Shown: positions 43,839 to 53,171, numbered from the stretch's first letter. The stretch is 64,000 bases of DNA from CAZOVB01 sp964583095 (GCA_964583095.1 CAZOVB010000019.1:1-64000); one strand, 5' to 3'. Made by a program: numbers and translations. The notes: a model not told the origin generated them from the sequence alone.

Positions 43839-44072
43839 TCAGGCGATGAGGCTCTCCAGGTCGCGGGGGGGCATGACCTTTCCGACCAGGACGATATCGC
43901 CATCGACCTCCAGGGCGGGGGTCATGACGGCCCCGTGCTCGGCGATCTGCTGGGGGTCGGTTACGGTCTTCAACTGGTATTCCAGGCCAAGGGTCTCGGC
44001 GGCAATGCGGACATTGTCTGCCAACTGCTCGCACCGCGGACAGCCGGGACCAAGAACAAAAATGCTTTTCAT
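43839..44072 (-). CDS. Small thioredoxin-like protein (redox-active disulfide protein 2 family)
   Basis: 77 residues with a thioredoxin fold in miniature: KSIFVLGPGCPRCEQLADNV carries the CPRC active site, TPALEVDGDIVLVGKV the cis-proline segment. Proteins of this group occur near permeases or redox enzymes and may pass electrons or metals. It lies 49 bases upstream of the SDR gene on the same strand and is divergent from the desaturase operon; the 200-base space between them holds the desaturase promoter. Confidence 0.88.
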   Translation of the reverse strand: MKSIFVLGPGCPRCEQLADNVRIAAETLGLEYQLKTVTDPQQIAEHGAVMTPALEVDGDIVLVGKVMPPRDLESLIA

Positions 44073-44174
44073 ACTGCGGATCCTTTTCCTCTTGGGGCTT
44101 CAGGATGCAACACCCTAGCGGCAGGAAGGTTCCGATGCAAACCGGCGCTTTCGGACCGACCGGGCGCGACGGTG

Positions 44175-44203
44175 TTGTTCGGGCGGCGATGAATCCATAG
44201 AAT
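44175..44203 (+). promoter_or_regulatory. Promoter of the desaturase operon
   Basis: TTGTTC (44175-44180) and TAGAAT (44198-44203) are spaced by exactly 17 bases, with the predicted start near 44210. A short GGGCC/GGCCC hairpin follows in the leader before the ribosome site CGGAG. Confidence 0.5.
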
Positions 44204-44272
44204 GACAGGTGTGGGCCAAAGCAGGCCCCCTTGTGTACTGTTTTTGCAGGTTTCCGGGGCCACGGAGCCGAC

Positions 44273-45259
44273 ATGGGTGAAACGACCGCCAGAAGTTCGA
44301 TCTTCAGACGCCGGCTGCGCAGTATCGGCCAGTGGTTCGATGGGGAAGTGCAGGATGATTCCGCCGTGGTCGACGCTGCCGGTGACCGCGTCCAGTGGGT
44401 GCGGATCCTGCCCTTCCTGGCCCTGCACGCGGCGTGTCTGGGGGTGATCTGGACCGGCTGGAGCGTGGTGGCCGTCGCGACGGCCGGCGGGCTGTACCTT
44501 GTGAGAATGTTCGCCATCACCGGCGGGTACCACCGCTACTTCTCGCACCGGACGTATCGCCTCTCGCGGGGCGGGCAGTTCGCGATGGCTCTGCTGGGCA
44601 ATTCCGCCGCCCAGCGAGGCCCGCTCTGGTGGGCGGCCCATCACCGGCATCACCACCGCTGTGCCGATGAGCCCGACGATGTACACTCACCCGTGCAGCG
44701 CGGCTTCTGGTGGAGCCACGTGCTCTGGCTGACCACGGCCCGAAACTTCGCCACGCGCAAGGAACGGGTCCAGGACTGGATGCGCTACCCCGAGCTTCGT
44801 TTCCTCAACCGTTTCAGCATGCTGGTACCCCTGGCGCTATTGGGGCTGCTTCTGGCGGCCGGGGGCATCCTCAGCCGCATCGCGCCCCAACTGGGCACCT
44901 CTGCCCTGCAGATGGGCGTCTGGGGGTTTGCGATCTCCACGGTGGTGCTCTTGCACGCCACCAGCACGATCAACTCCCTGGACCACATGGTGGGCCGCCG
45001 CGCCTACGATACCCCCGACCAGAGCCGGAACAACTGGCTGCTGGCCATCCTGACTCTCGGCGAGGGGTGGCACAACAACCATCATTATTACGCCTCCACG
45101 GTTCGCCAGGGCTTTCGCTGGTGGCAGTGGGATCCGACCTACTACACGCTGAAATTCCTCAGTTGGCTGGGGGTGGTGCGGGATCTCAAGGAACTGCCCC
45201 CCAAGGTCTTGGCCGGGCACGACCGCCGCAGCGCCTCCCAATCCGGGCAGGGGAGCTGA
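44273..45259 (+). CDS. Acyl desaturase (membrane delta-9 type)
   Basis: A 328-residue membrane di-iron desaturase. The three histidine boxes are GGYHRYFSH, HHRHHHRCAD and GWHNNHHYY, with hydrophobic segments between (LPFLALHAACLGVIW, VPLALLGLLLAAGGIL). It would introduce a cis double bond into acyl-CoA or lipid-bound acyl chains, which is the substrate that CFA-type methyltransferases need. ATG 44273 has CGGAG seven bases upstream. It opens a four-gene operon whose later genes overlap or nearly touch. Confidence 0.92.
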   Translation: MGETTARSSIFRRRLRSIGQWFDGEVQDDSAVVDAAGDRVQWVRILPFLALHAACLGVIWTGWSVVAVATAGGLYLVRMFAITGGYHRYFSHRTYRLSRGGQFAMALLGNSAAQRGPLWWAAHHRHHHRCADEPDDVHSPVQRGFWWSHVLWLTTARNFATRKERVQDWMRYPELRFLNRFSMLVPLALLGLLLAAGGILSRIAPQLGTSALQMGVWGFAISTVVLLHATSTINSLDHMVGRRAYDTPDQSRNNWLLAILTLGEGWHNNHHYYASTVRQGFRWWQWDPTYYTLKFLSWLGVVRDLKELPPKVLAGHDRRSASQSGQGS

Positions 45260-45262
45260 CCG

Positions 45263-46504
45263 ATGCGAATCGCGGTGGTGGGAACCGGCATCTCCGGCCT
45301 GGCCTCGGCGTGGCTGCTTCGCGACCTGGCCCAGGTCACTCTCTACGAAGCCAATGATTACGTCGGCGGCCACACCCACACGGTCGACGTAACGGTTCCC
45401 TCGGGCACCTGGGCGGTCGATACCGGCTTTATCGTTTTCAACCGCAAGACCTACCCGAACCTGATCCAGCTCTTCAACCGGCTGGGCCTGGCTTGGCAGG
45501 AAAGCGACATGAGCTTCTCGGTCCACTGCGAGAAGACAGGCCTGGAGTACTGCCCCAGCCGACTGGACACGCTCTTTGCCCAGAGGAGGAACCTTTTTCG
45601 CCCGCGATTCTGGCGGATGATCCGTGACATCCTGCGGTTCCGTCGCGAGATGGGCCGGCTGCTCGATGGCGGCGACGAATCGGTCACACTCATGGAATAC
45701 CTCCGGCAGGGTCGCTACAGCCGGATGTTCATCGAGAAGTTCCTGATCCCCATGGGCTCGGCGATCTGGTCGGCCGATCCGAGGCAGTTCGAGAGCTTCC
45801 CGGCCGTGCAATTCATCCGGTTCTTCGCCAACCACCTATTCCTGGAACGTCATCAGCCCCAGTGGCGTACGCTCCGGGGCGGATCGAGGCGGTACGTGGA
45901 GAAAATGCTCGATACCCTCGGGGACCGTGTCCGCCTGAACAGCCCGGTCCGCCGCGCAGGCCGCCGGGCCGGCCGATGGGAGGTCGAAACCGACTCCGGC
46001 CCGGCTGAGACGTACGACGAGGTAATCATCGCCGCCCACAGTGACCAGGCGCTGAATCTGCTGGAGGATCCCACGGTGGCCCAGCGGGAAATCCTCTCAG
46101 CCATCGCGTATCAGCCAAACGACGTGGTGCTCCACACCGACCGCTCGCTGCTGCCGGAGCTTCGCAAGGTCTGGGCGAGCTGGAACTACCGCATCCCGAC
46201 CCGATCAACCGACCGCGTCTGCACCAGCTACTACATGAACCGTCTCCAGGCCCTGGAAGCGCCCGAAGACTTCTGCGTGACGCTCAACATGAGCGATCGC
46301 ATCGACGCCGGGCGCATCCTGGGGCGGTTCGGCTATTCTCATCCGGCGTTCAATGAGGCCGCGAGCAGGGCCCAGCTTCGCCGGGAGGAGATTTCAGGCG
46401 TAGACGGCCTGCACTTCTGCGGCGCGTACTGGGGCTACGGCTTCCACGAAGACGGGCTCAACAGCGCTCTGGCGGTGGCCTCGCACTTCGGGGCCGGCCT
46501 ATGA
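45263..46504 (+). CDS. FAD-dependent amine-oxidase-like oxidoreductase of the lipid operon
   Basis: A 413-residue flavoprotein. The dinucleotide fold is IAVVGTGISGLASAWLL and the second stretch YVGGHTHTVDV. The C-terminal FAD part reads LHFCGAYWGYGFHEDGLNSAL. It belongs to the NAD(P)-binding amine-oxidase group regularly found upstream of DUF1365 and CFA-synthase-type genes in many bacteria. It probably oxidises or desaturates acyl chains. It begins 3 bases after the desaturase stop and overlaps DUF1365 by four bases (ATGA). Confidence 0.9.
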   Translation: MRIAVVGTGISGLASAWLLRDLAQVTLYEANDYVGGHTHTVDVTVPSGTWAVDTGFIVFNRKTYPNLIQLFNRLGLAWQESDMSFSVHCEKTGLEYCPSRLDTLFAQRRNLFRPRFWRMIRDILRFRREMGRLLDGGDESVTLMEYLRQGRYSRMFIEKFLIPMGSAIWSADPRQFESFPAVQFIRFFANHLFLERHQPQWRTLRGGSRRYVEKMLDTLGDRVRLNSPVRRAGRRAGRWEVETDSGPAETYDEVIIAAHSDQALNLLEDPTVAQREILSAIAYQPNDVVLHTDRSLLPELRKVWASWNYRIPTRSTDRVCTSYYMNRLQALEAPEDFCVTLNMSDRIDAGRILGRFGYSHPAFNEAASRAQLRREEISGVDGLHFCGAYWGYGFHEDGLNSALAVASHFGAGL

Positions 46505-47277
46505 TCCGCCACAGCGCCATCTATGTCGGGCGGTTGCAGCATCGGCGCTACGCGCCGATCAAGAATGTCTTCCGTTATCCCCTCTACATGATGTACCTGG
46601 ACCTCTCGGAAGTGGAAGAACTCTTTGCCGGGCATCCGCTTTACGGCACCGGCCCCGGGCTGGCCTGGCTGCGACGGGGGGATCACCTGGGCGATTTGCA
46701 GGAGGATCTGGACACTGCGGTCCGCCGATTGGTATTCGAAAGAACCGGGCGGCGCCTTGCAGGTCCCATCCGCCTGCTGACGCACCTGCGGTATTTCGGG
46801 CACTGCTTCAATCCGGTGAGCTTCTACTACTGCTTCGACGAAGCCGACGTGCAGCTCGATACGATCGTCGCCGAGGTGCACAACACCCCCTGGAAGCAGG
46901 AGCACTGCTATGTCTGCCAGGCCGACCGGGCCGCCGCGCGGTCGGGGCCGTGGCGAACGTTCGAACTGCAGAAGGAATTCCACGTCTCACCGTTCATGCC
47001 GATGCGGCAGCGGTATCGATGGCACTTCCGCCGGCCGGATCGGCAACTGGGCGTGTTCATGGAGAACTTTCAGGCGGGGGTGCGGGTCTTCGACGCCAAG
47101 TTGACATTGCAGCGTCGGCCGGCCACGAGGCGGAATCTCTCTGGAGTGCTCCTGCGCTATCCGCTGATGACCGTCAAGGTGGTCGCAGCCATCCACGCAC
47201 AGGCGTTGCGGCTGTGGATCAAGGGGGCTCCCTTCTACCGGCATCCAGAGAAAGCAGATGGGAAGGTGCGAACATGA
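46501..47277 (+). CDS. DUF1365 family protein
   Basis: A 258-residue protein with the family's typical start IRHSAIYVGRLQHRRYAPIKNVFRYPLYMMYLDL, the motif RYFGHCFNPVSFYYCFD, and FHVSPFMPMRQRYRWHF. Function not established; it is nearly always encoded between the FAD oxidoreductase and a CFA-type methyltransferase, as here, with four-base overlaps on both sides. Translational coupling suggests a complex or strict stoichiometry in lipid modification. Confidence 0.92.
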   Translation: MIRHSAIYVGRLQHRRYAPIKNVFRYPLYMMYLDLSEVEELFAGHPLYGTGPGLAWLRRGDHLGDLQEDLDTAVRRLVFERTGRRLAGPIRLLTHLRYFGHCFNPVSFYYCFDEADVQLDTIVAEVHNTPWKQEHCYVCQADRAAARSGPWRTFELQKEFHVSPFMPMRQRYRWHFRRPDRQLGVFMENFQAGVRVFDAKLTLQRRPATRRNLSGVLLRYPLMTVKVVAAIHAQALRLWIKGAPFYRHPEKADGKVRT

Positions 47278-48557
47278 CACGACGCGTGGGGCCCAAATCC
47301 TCCGGCCTCGAGTTGCCCACCCGTTCGACACGTCGAGACCTCTGGGCCCGGAAGCTGCTGCTGGAGCGGCTGGAACGCCTGGAGTGGGGAGCGGTGTGCA
47401 TCCTGGAAAGCAGTACGCGGGCTCTCCATCGCGGCGTGCAGAAGGGGCCCCGGGTCCAGATCCAAATCCACTGCCCGCGATTCTACTCGCAGATCGCCTT
47501 TGGGGGTACGGTTGGAGCGGCCGAGGCGTATATGGCGGGCATGTGGACCTGCGATAACCTGCCCGGGCTGATCGAGATCCTCGCCCGGAACCGGAACGTG
47601 CTTGGCAGCCTGGAGGGGCGATGGGCGATTCTCTCCCGGCTTGCACGAAGAGTCCTGCACTGGATGAACCGCAACACCCTGGCCGGAAGTCGAGCCAACA
47701 TCGCTGCCCACTACGACCTGGGCAATGATTTCTACGAGCTGTTTCTCGACGAGAGCCTGACCTATTCCTGCGGGCTCTTCGAATCTCCGGAGATGTCACT
47801 GGCCGATGCGCAGAGGGCCAAGATCGATCGTCTCTGCCGGCTGCTTCGGCTCTCACGGGACCATCATCTCCTGGAGATCGGCACGGGGTGGGGATCGCTG
47901 GCATCCCACGCCGCTGGTGAATACGGTTGCCGCGTGACGACTACGACCCTCTCGCGCGAGCAGCATGACTTTGCCTCGGAGAAGTTCCAGCGGGAAGGAT
48001 TCGGCGACCGAATCACGCTGCTGTTCGAAGATTACCGGAAGCTGAGGGGAACATACGACCGCATCGTTTCGGTGGAGATGATCGAGGCGATAGGCCATCG
48101 CAATGTTCCCGGTTATTTCCGTCGACTCGGTGAGCTGATCGAACCCGACGGACTGGTGGCCCTGCAGGCTATCACAGTCCCCGACCAGCTCTATCCGGAG
48201 CACATCAAGCGGGTGGACTTCATCAAGCGATACATCTTTCCGGGAAGCTGTCTGACCAGCGTGGGAGCCATGTGTGCCGCAGCGGCTGAACATTCCTCCC
48301 TGCGACCGGTGGACCTGGCCGACCTGACGCCGCACTACGCCCGGACACTGAAGCTCTGGCGCGAGCGACTGATCGCCAATTGGTCTGCGGCGCAGCAACT
48401 TGGGCTCGGGGACGAATTCCTGCGGATGTGGGAGTTCTACCTCGCCTACTGCCAGGGAGCCTTTGCCCAGCGGTACATCGGGGATGTCCAGATTCTTTTC
48501 GCGGCGCCCCTGTGTCGCGAGGAATCGCTTCGACCGATGCCCCCGGAGTGGATATGA
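47274..48557 (+). CDS. Cyclopropane-fatty-acyl-phospholipid synthase family methyltransferase
   Basis: A 427-residue SAM-dependent enzyme. An N-terminal lipid-binding part (about 1-130) includes FGGTVGAAEAYMAGMW. The catalytic part has IAAHYDLGNDFYELFLD, ESLTYSCGLF, motif I LLEIGTGWGSLASHA, and EMIEAIGHRNVPGYF. It would methylate double bonds of membrane phospholipid acyl chains, giving cyclopropane or methyl-branched products. ATG 47274 overlaps the DUF1365 stop. It is the last gene of the operon and is followed by a strong bidirectional hairpin. Confidence 0.92.
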   Translation: MTRRVGPKSSGLELPTRSTRRDLWARKLLLERLERLEWGAVCILESSTRALHRGVQKGPRVQIQIHCPRFYSQIAFGGTVGAAEAYMAGMWTCDNLPGLIEILARNRNVLGSLEGRWAILSRLARRVLHWMNRNTLAGSRANIAAHYDLGNDFYELFLDESLTYSCGLFESPEMSLADAQRAKIDRLCRLLRLSRDHHLLEIGTGWGSLASHAAGEYGCRVTTTTLSREQHDFASEKFQREGFGDRITLLFEDYRKLRGTYDRIVSVEMIEAIGHRNVPGYFRRLGELIEPDGLVALQAITVPDQLYPEHIKRVDFIKRYIFPGSCLTSVGAMCAAAAEHSSLRPVDLADLTPHYARTLKLWRERLIANWSAAQQLGLGDEFLRMWEFYLAYCQGAFAQRYIGDVQILFAAPLCREESLRPMPPEWI

Positions 48558-48560
48558 GAA

Positions 48561-48592
48561 TCGCCCGACGCCTTTTCCAAGGCGCCGGGCGA
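48561..48592. terminator. Strong bidirectional terminator hairpin
   Basis: TCGCCCG (48561-48567) with CGGGCGA (48586-48592) and CGCCTT (48569-48574) with AAGGCG (48579-48584), one mismatch between them and a four-base loop: 13 pairs. It lies between the convergent methyltransferase and cytochrome genes. Confidence 0.75.
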
Positions 48593-48618
48593 AAGCTGCC
48601 GAAACAAAAGCTGCCGGT

Positions 48619-50031
48619 TTACAGGCAATACAGGTAGGCCAGCAGGGCGTCCTTTTCCTTCCGGTTGAGCTTCAACTCGAGGACGAGGTTAAAAAACTCC
48701 ACGGTATCGTCCAGGGTCATCAGCCTGCCATCGTGGTGGTAGGGCGGGGAGTCCTTGATACCCCGAAGGGTGAAGGACTTGATCGGCCCATCCGGTATGG
48801 AGTAATGATCGCTGATCATCTCGGGCTTATAGAAGCGTTCGAGCTTCAAATCATGCATCTGATGATCGGTAAACGAGCTGATCGGCGGATGACATTCAGC
48901 GCATCTACCCTTGGTCATAAAGATTTTCTCTCCCATAAGTTCCTGTTGGCTGGCTTTTTCCGGGATCAGTCGTCCGGCAGGGTCCAGCTTCGGAGCCGGC
49001 GGGAAATCAAACAGGTTCTGCATCTGGGCCATCATGGCCACCTGGCTGGCCCGGTCGGGCAGGTTGACACCCTTCTTGGCGGCGATGACATGATCGCCGT
49101 CGAAGTAGGCGGTTCGCTGCTCGAATTCGGTGAAATCCTCCACACTGCGAAGCGACCGTTTGGAGCCGTGGATCTGCTGATTGTACATTCCACGCAGGCT
49201 GACGGTGTCCAGCCTCATTCGTGCCTTCTGCGGCCGGGTGTCCGGATTCAGGTGGAAGGCGGCGTTGGTATGGCCGTTCACGTGGCAATCCAGGCAGGTA
49301 ACCCCAAGGGTAGGTTCCTTGACCTTTCGATCGTGGGTCTGGTTGAACTGCTGCTGAGGGAAGGGGGTCAGCAGAAGGCGCATTCCCTCCATCTGCACCG
49401 GAGTCAGGATTCCCTTGAAGATGTCGTAGTAATTCTTGATCGAAAGAACCTTCCCCTGCGAGACATCGCCCAAGTCCGGTCGGGTGGTCAGATAGATCGG
49501 CGGGGGAAACTCCGGGGTCAGGTGGTCGGGCAGATCGAAATCAACGTCAAAACGCTTCAGGTCGCGTTTCTCCAGCCGCATCATTGCGTCGATCTGGTCG
49601 GTCGGGAAGACCTGTCCACCGGTAGCATGATGGGCATGGGGCAGGGGCCGGAACCCCATGGGAAAGGCGTTGGCCTGCTTGATCTCCTCGGGTGTCATCT
49701 TGTTCAGCTCCTGCCAGGTCGTGCCGTCCTTGAGTTTGACCCGGACGCCTTTCTGCACCGGCTTGCGACCTGCCGACATCATCACCTCCGAGGGCCGATC
49801 CGCCAGATCGTAACGTCGGGAGAGCAGTTGCTGTTGCCTGGTTTCGATCCGGTCCTTGTTCTGCACGTCGTGGTCCATCATCTCCTGAAAACTCCTGGAG
49901 GGCACGACGGGCATGTACGTCTGGTCGGTATCGAGCTCCTTGGAGTTCTGGGCTACCAGGGCGCCGGCTATGATCAGCGCCGAGGCAGTGGCCAGGAGGC
50001 CGAGCAGGGATTTCTTCTGTCGCGTTCGCAT
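48619..50031 (-). CDS. Exported dihaem cytochrome (cytochrome c peroxidase-like)
   Basis: A 470-residue exported c-type cytochrome. A signal/anchor (SLLGLLATASALIIAGALVA) is followed by a long region without clear domains. Two haem-binding motifs are present: CLDCH (about 246-250) and CAECH (about 377-381). The second is set in a context like that of bacterial dihaem peroxidases/MauG-like proteins (GEKIFMTKGRCAECHPP..., TLRGIKDSPPYHHDGR, LDDTVEFFNL). It may reduce peroxide or oxidise a partner in the periplasm. ATG 50031 has GGAAGG eight bases upstream; a GTG at 50040 is less likely. It separates the two lipid-modification blocks. Confidence 0.87.
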   Translation of the reverse strand: MRTRQKKSLLGLLATASALIIAGALVAQNSKELDTDQTYMPVVPSRSFQEMMDHDVQNKDRIETRQQQLLSRRYDLADRPSEVMMSAGRKPVQKGVRVKLKDGTTWQELNKMTPEEIKQANAFPMGFRPLPHAHHATGGQVFPTDQIDAMMRLEKRDLKRFDVDFDLPDHLTPEFPPPIYLTTRPDLGDVSQGKVLSIKNYYDIFKGILTPVQMEGMRLLLTPFPQQQFNQTHDRKVKEPTLGVTCLDCHVNGHTNAAFHLNPDTRPQKARMRLDTVSLRGMYNQQIHGSKRSLRSVEDFTEFEQRTAYFDGDHVIAAKKGVNLPDRASQVAMMAQMQNLFDFPPAPKLDPAGRLIPEKASQQELMGEKIFMTKGRCAECHPPISSFTDHQMHDLKLERFYKPEMISDHYSIPDGPIKSFTLRGIKDSPPYHHDGRLMTLDDTVEFFNLVLELKLNRKEKDALLAYLYCL

Positions 50032-50129
50032 GGTGTCCACCTTCCAAATTTGAGGTCACGGGTTGCTGTTGTAGTAGTCTATGGATGCCAAGTCCCCATC
50101 CCCAACGATTCTCTGCACCCGGGCCCTTC

Positions 50130-51167
50130 TCAGCCGTGTGTTTTGCTGAAACGGAAATGGCTGACTCCCCATTGGCTTCCCCCGTCGTAGCCCCACAGTT
50201 CGGCGCAGGCCATGAAGAAGATACGCCACCGCTGGCCCCAGCGGTCCGCGTGCTCCGGGCCGTAGGTCCGCTGGAAAACAGGTTTCAGCGGTTCTTTCCG
50301 GGCGTCCAGGTTGTCCAGCCAGGCCTCAGCCGTCTTCTGATAGTGGGTCCCATTGAGCCACCAGTGCTCCTCCACGCTCAGGTCGTCCTGGAAATAGAGC
50401 ATCAGATCGTCGCTGGGCATGAGCCCGGCCGTGAAGAAAAACCGCGCAATCCAGTTGTCGTTTTCTTGCGGATCAAAAATGTACGCCAGGTCTTTGTGGG
50501 AGAAGATGTGGACAAAGCACTTGCCTTCGGGCCCAAGCCATCGGGATATGCGATGAAGCAGAGAGGCCCAGTTACGCATGTGCTCGAACATCTCGATGCT
50601 GACCACACGGTCGAACGTCGCGACCGTATCGAATTCACGCATGTCCACCGTCTGAACGGTCAAATTGGCCAGATGCTGCTGCTGTGCGCAGTTCTCGATG
50701 AATCGCCGCTGGGTCTGTGAGTTGGAAATGGCCACGATCTGCGAATTGGGAAACTCCGAGGCCATATGCAGCGTAAGAGAACCCCACCCGCAGCCCAGTT
50801 CCAGGATTCGCTGTCCGTCGGCAAGCTGGGCCCGGCGGCAGAGCTGGTCCAGGGACAGTTCTTCGGCACGGGCCAGGTCGCAGTCCTTGTCCGGCCAGAG
50901 ACAGGCGGAATACTTCATCCGGGGTCCCAGGACGGTCTGGAAGAGTTCGACGGGCAGTTCGTAATGTTGCTGGTTGGCTTCGCGGGTGGCCAGGGCCACA
51001 GGACTGCTCCGCATCCGGCGGACCAGCGCCATCTTCGCTTCCAACTGCGCCTGGTGACTGGACAACCGCTCGCGCTTGAGACGGATTCGGTTGAGACGTC
51101 GGATCCCGGCGCGGATCAGTCCGTCGGGAAGCAATCCTCGCTCGGCCAGCTCAATGGCGGAGGGCAT
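50130..51167 (-). CDS. Second CFA-synthase-family methyltransferase
   Basis: A 345-residue SAM-dependent enzyme related to CFA synthases but lacking their N-terminal lipid domain; it starts with a basic helical stretch (GIRRLNRIRLKRERLSSHQ). Catalytic features are NQQHYELPVELFQTVLGPRMKYSACLW, motif I ILELGCGWGSLTLHM, SIEMFEHMRNW and a C-terminal WRIFFMACAELWGYDGGSQW. The shift in length and context suggests a substrate different from the full-length CFA enzyme at 47-48 kb. Its start overlaps the DUF1295 gene by 17 bases, so the two are a unit. Confidence 0.9.
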   Translation of the reverse strand: MPSAIELAERGLLPDGLIRAGIRRLNRIRLKRERLSSHQAQLEAKMALVRRMRSSPVALATREANQQHYELPVELFQTVLGPRMKYSACLWPDKDCDLARAEELSLDQLCRRAQLADGQRILELGCGWGSLTLHMASEFPNSQIVAISNSQTQRRFIENCAQQQHLANLTVQTVDMREFDTVATFDRVVSIEMFEHMRNWASLLHRISRWLGPEGKCFVHIFSHKDLAYIFDPQENDNWIARFFFTAGLMPSDDLMLYFQDDLSVEEHWWLNGTHYQKTAEAWLDNLDARKEPLKPVFQRTYGPEHADRWGQRWRIFFMACAELWGYDGGSQWGVSHFRFSKTHG

Positions 51168-51990
51168 GAGCCTGGTCTCCGTGCTTCGTGGAATCCGCCT
51201 CTGAATCCCGCTTGGGTGGCAGGGGAACAAACGCACTGGTCGTCTTCTGATAGCGCCGGTAGTCCTCGCCCCGGCCGGCAAGTGCGCGTTTCTCCGTATA
51301 CGGAATGCCCGTAATCTTGTACAGAAACGCCAGCATCACCGCCGGTCCCAGCAGGGCGAGCCACACAGCCGCCGAAGACCATGCGAGAAACACATACGTG
51401 AACCAGTGAATCCACTCGAAAAAGTAGTTCGGGTGTCGGCTGTATCGCCAGAGCCCTTCTCGACACGTCTTTCCTTTGCTGCCGGGGCGCCGACGAAACC
51501 GGGAGAGCTGATAGTCCGCCAGGGATTCTCCGCCCACCGCAACCAGCCAGACCAGGACCGCAGCAACATCATACCATTCGCCCAGGGGTGCTTTGAGATA
51601 CATCGCCGGCAGCAGGGCGGCGGCAAAGAGCACCACCCACATCGCCTGGACCTGAAAGAAGATCGCCAGGTTCCTCTCGGCCCGGTCCTGCCACTTCTCG
51701 CGGAGCATCTGATACCGCCCGTCTTCGGCGGACTCGCCCAGGACACGATCCGTGAGGAGATAATACGCCAGACGCAGACTCCACCCCGCGGCAAGAACGG
51801 CTGTGAGGATACGACGTCCCGTGTCACCCGTGGCCTGCACGGCGAAGAAGATGGCCAGCACACCGATGCCGCCGCTCCAGGCGACATCCACCAGGCCGGC
51901 ATTATGGATTCGGCGGCTGATGAGATAGACGCCCAGCATGACCACGGCCATGGGCGCATAGCCGGTCGGAAGAAGATACCACCAGTTCAT
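51151..51990 (-). CDS. DUF1295 family membrane protein (steroid 5-alpha-reductase-like)
   Basis: A 279-residue integral membrane protein with about seven hydrophobic segments (YAPMAVVMLGVYLIS, IGVLAIFFAVQATG, MWVVLFAAALLPAMYL, VAAVLVWLVAVGGESLAD and others). The conserved C-terminal catalytic-looking region is REGLWRYSRHPNYFFEWIHW, shared with steroid 5-alpha reductases and isoprenylcysteine methyltransferases. In many genomes DUF1295 genes neighbour CFA-type genes, as here. It is probably an NADPH-dependent reductase or lipid-modifying enzyme. Confidence 0.9.
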   Translation of the reverse strand: MNWWYLLPTGYAPMAVVMLGVYLISRRIHNAGLVDVAWSGGIGVLAIFFAVQATGDTGRRILTAVLAAGWSLRLAYYLLTDRVLGESAEDGRYQMLREKWQDRAERNLAIFFQVQAMWVVLFAAALLPAMYLKAPLGEWYDVAAVLVWLVAVGGESLADYQLSRFRRRPGSKGKTCREGLWRYSRHPNYFFEWIHWFTYVFLAWSSAAVWLALLGPAVMLAFLYKITGIPYTEKRALAGRGEDYRRYQKTTSAFVPLPPKRDSEADSTKHGDQAHALRH

Positions 51991-52161
51991 CGTCCACCAC
52001 CCTTTCTGCTGTCAACGGCCCCGTCACCTATTTCATTCTAGGCGCCCCGGACCTGCAGACGATGTTGTGGAGGATCTCGTTATTTCAACCGGCTCTTCCG
52101 GAAGGTCAGCGGGCGTAGTCCGACCCGGTACCGCCGGGAGTTGGACTGAACCCGCCCGCCC

Positions 52162-52950
52162 TCACTGGATATGCGGGTGGCTGTCGCTGCGGACGTTGAG
52201 CATGTGCAGTTGAAGATGGCGAATGCCCGATCCGGTGTTGTGGAATCGCAGGCCGTCCACGGCGAAATCGGTGAAAGGGGTATGTGTGTGGCCGAAGTAG
52301 ATATCCGACAGGCTTCGACGCAGATCCGGATCCAGTTCCCGCAAGGCGGTGAGAATCCTCAGCGCGCAGCGTTCGCGGCTGATGAACCTCTCCACGCGCC
52401 GGTGGAGTCGCGAAGCCACGAAGAGCCGGTAGGCGTTGTTCAAAAAGCGCCCGCGTCTGCGCACATCGGGCTTGAAACGGTTTCGGATCAGTCGCGGCGG
52501 GTCATGCCCGAGAGGCAGATCGCCGTGGAGAAACAGATTGGGCCCGATCCGCAGGTAAGATTCGTGCCAGTGGAAATGCTCGTGCTGCGTGGCCAGTCCG
52601 TCCAGCAGGAACGCAAAGGGGGACAGCGCGTCATGGTTGCCCATCACGTAATGGATCCGGCAGCCGTTACATGCATCGACCAGGTCGTGGATCCACGAGG
52701 CAGCCGCCCGCACGGATTGCCGCACCGACCGAAGCGTCGTCCACTGGAAATCGAAGATGTCGCCGTTGAGCACGAAGAAATCCGCCCGGGAGGCCGCTTC
52801 CTTCATTGCCGGCAGAAAACCCTCCGCCACGCTTCGCTGGGCGAACAGGTGCAGGTCGCTGACGACATGCCCCCGCAGGTCCTGAGGGTCCGATATCCAG
52901 CCGTGTTCTTCATCCTGGGTTTGTTCGGGCTTCCTGGCCATAGGTTCCAT
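52162..52950 (-). CDS. Metallophosphoesterase (UDP-2,3-diacylglucosamine-hydrolase-like)
   Basis: A 262-residue calcineurin-fold phosphoesterase with all metal motifs: VVSDLHLF, FVLNGDIFDFQW, VMGNHDAL, LFLHGDLPLGHD and YFGHTHTPF. The SDLHL/GDIFD pattern is that of LpxH-like enzymes, though the basic insert (RLIRNRFKPDVRRRGRF) differs; another phosphodiester substrate is possible. No signal peptide. The start may be the first or fourth codon. The 171 bases to the DUF1295 start and the 221 bases to the divergent dihaem/SUMF1 gene show nothing else. Confidence 0.87.
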   Translation of the reverse strand: MEPMARKPEQTQDEEHGWISDPQDLRGHVVSDLHLFAQRSVAEGFLPAMKEAASRADFFVLNGDIFDFQWTTLRSVRQSVRAAASWIHDLVDACNGCRIHYVMGNHDALSPFAFLLDGLATQHEHFHWHESYLRIGPNLFLHGDLPLGHDPPRLIRNRFKPDVRRRGRFLNNAYRLFVASRLHRRVERFISRERCALRILTALRELDPDLRRSLSDIYFGHTHTPFTDFAVDGLRFHNTGSGIRHLQLHMLNVRSDSHPHIQ

Positions 52951-53171
52951 GTTAGTTTATGCGCCGCGAGTGTCCCGCGGTTTTCCGCCGGCCCGGGTCC
53001 TCATCGACCTCAAGGGAAAGTGAAACCAGATTTCCTGAGCAACGTTCCGGTAGATCAGCAAACAGAAGTGTGTCATTCCCCAACGAAATTGTCGACTCTC
53101 GGGCCCTTCGACATGGTTAGATAGACAGACATTGCGACCCCTGTTTCTACCGAACTCGAAAAGGCGACTCA

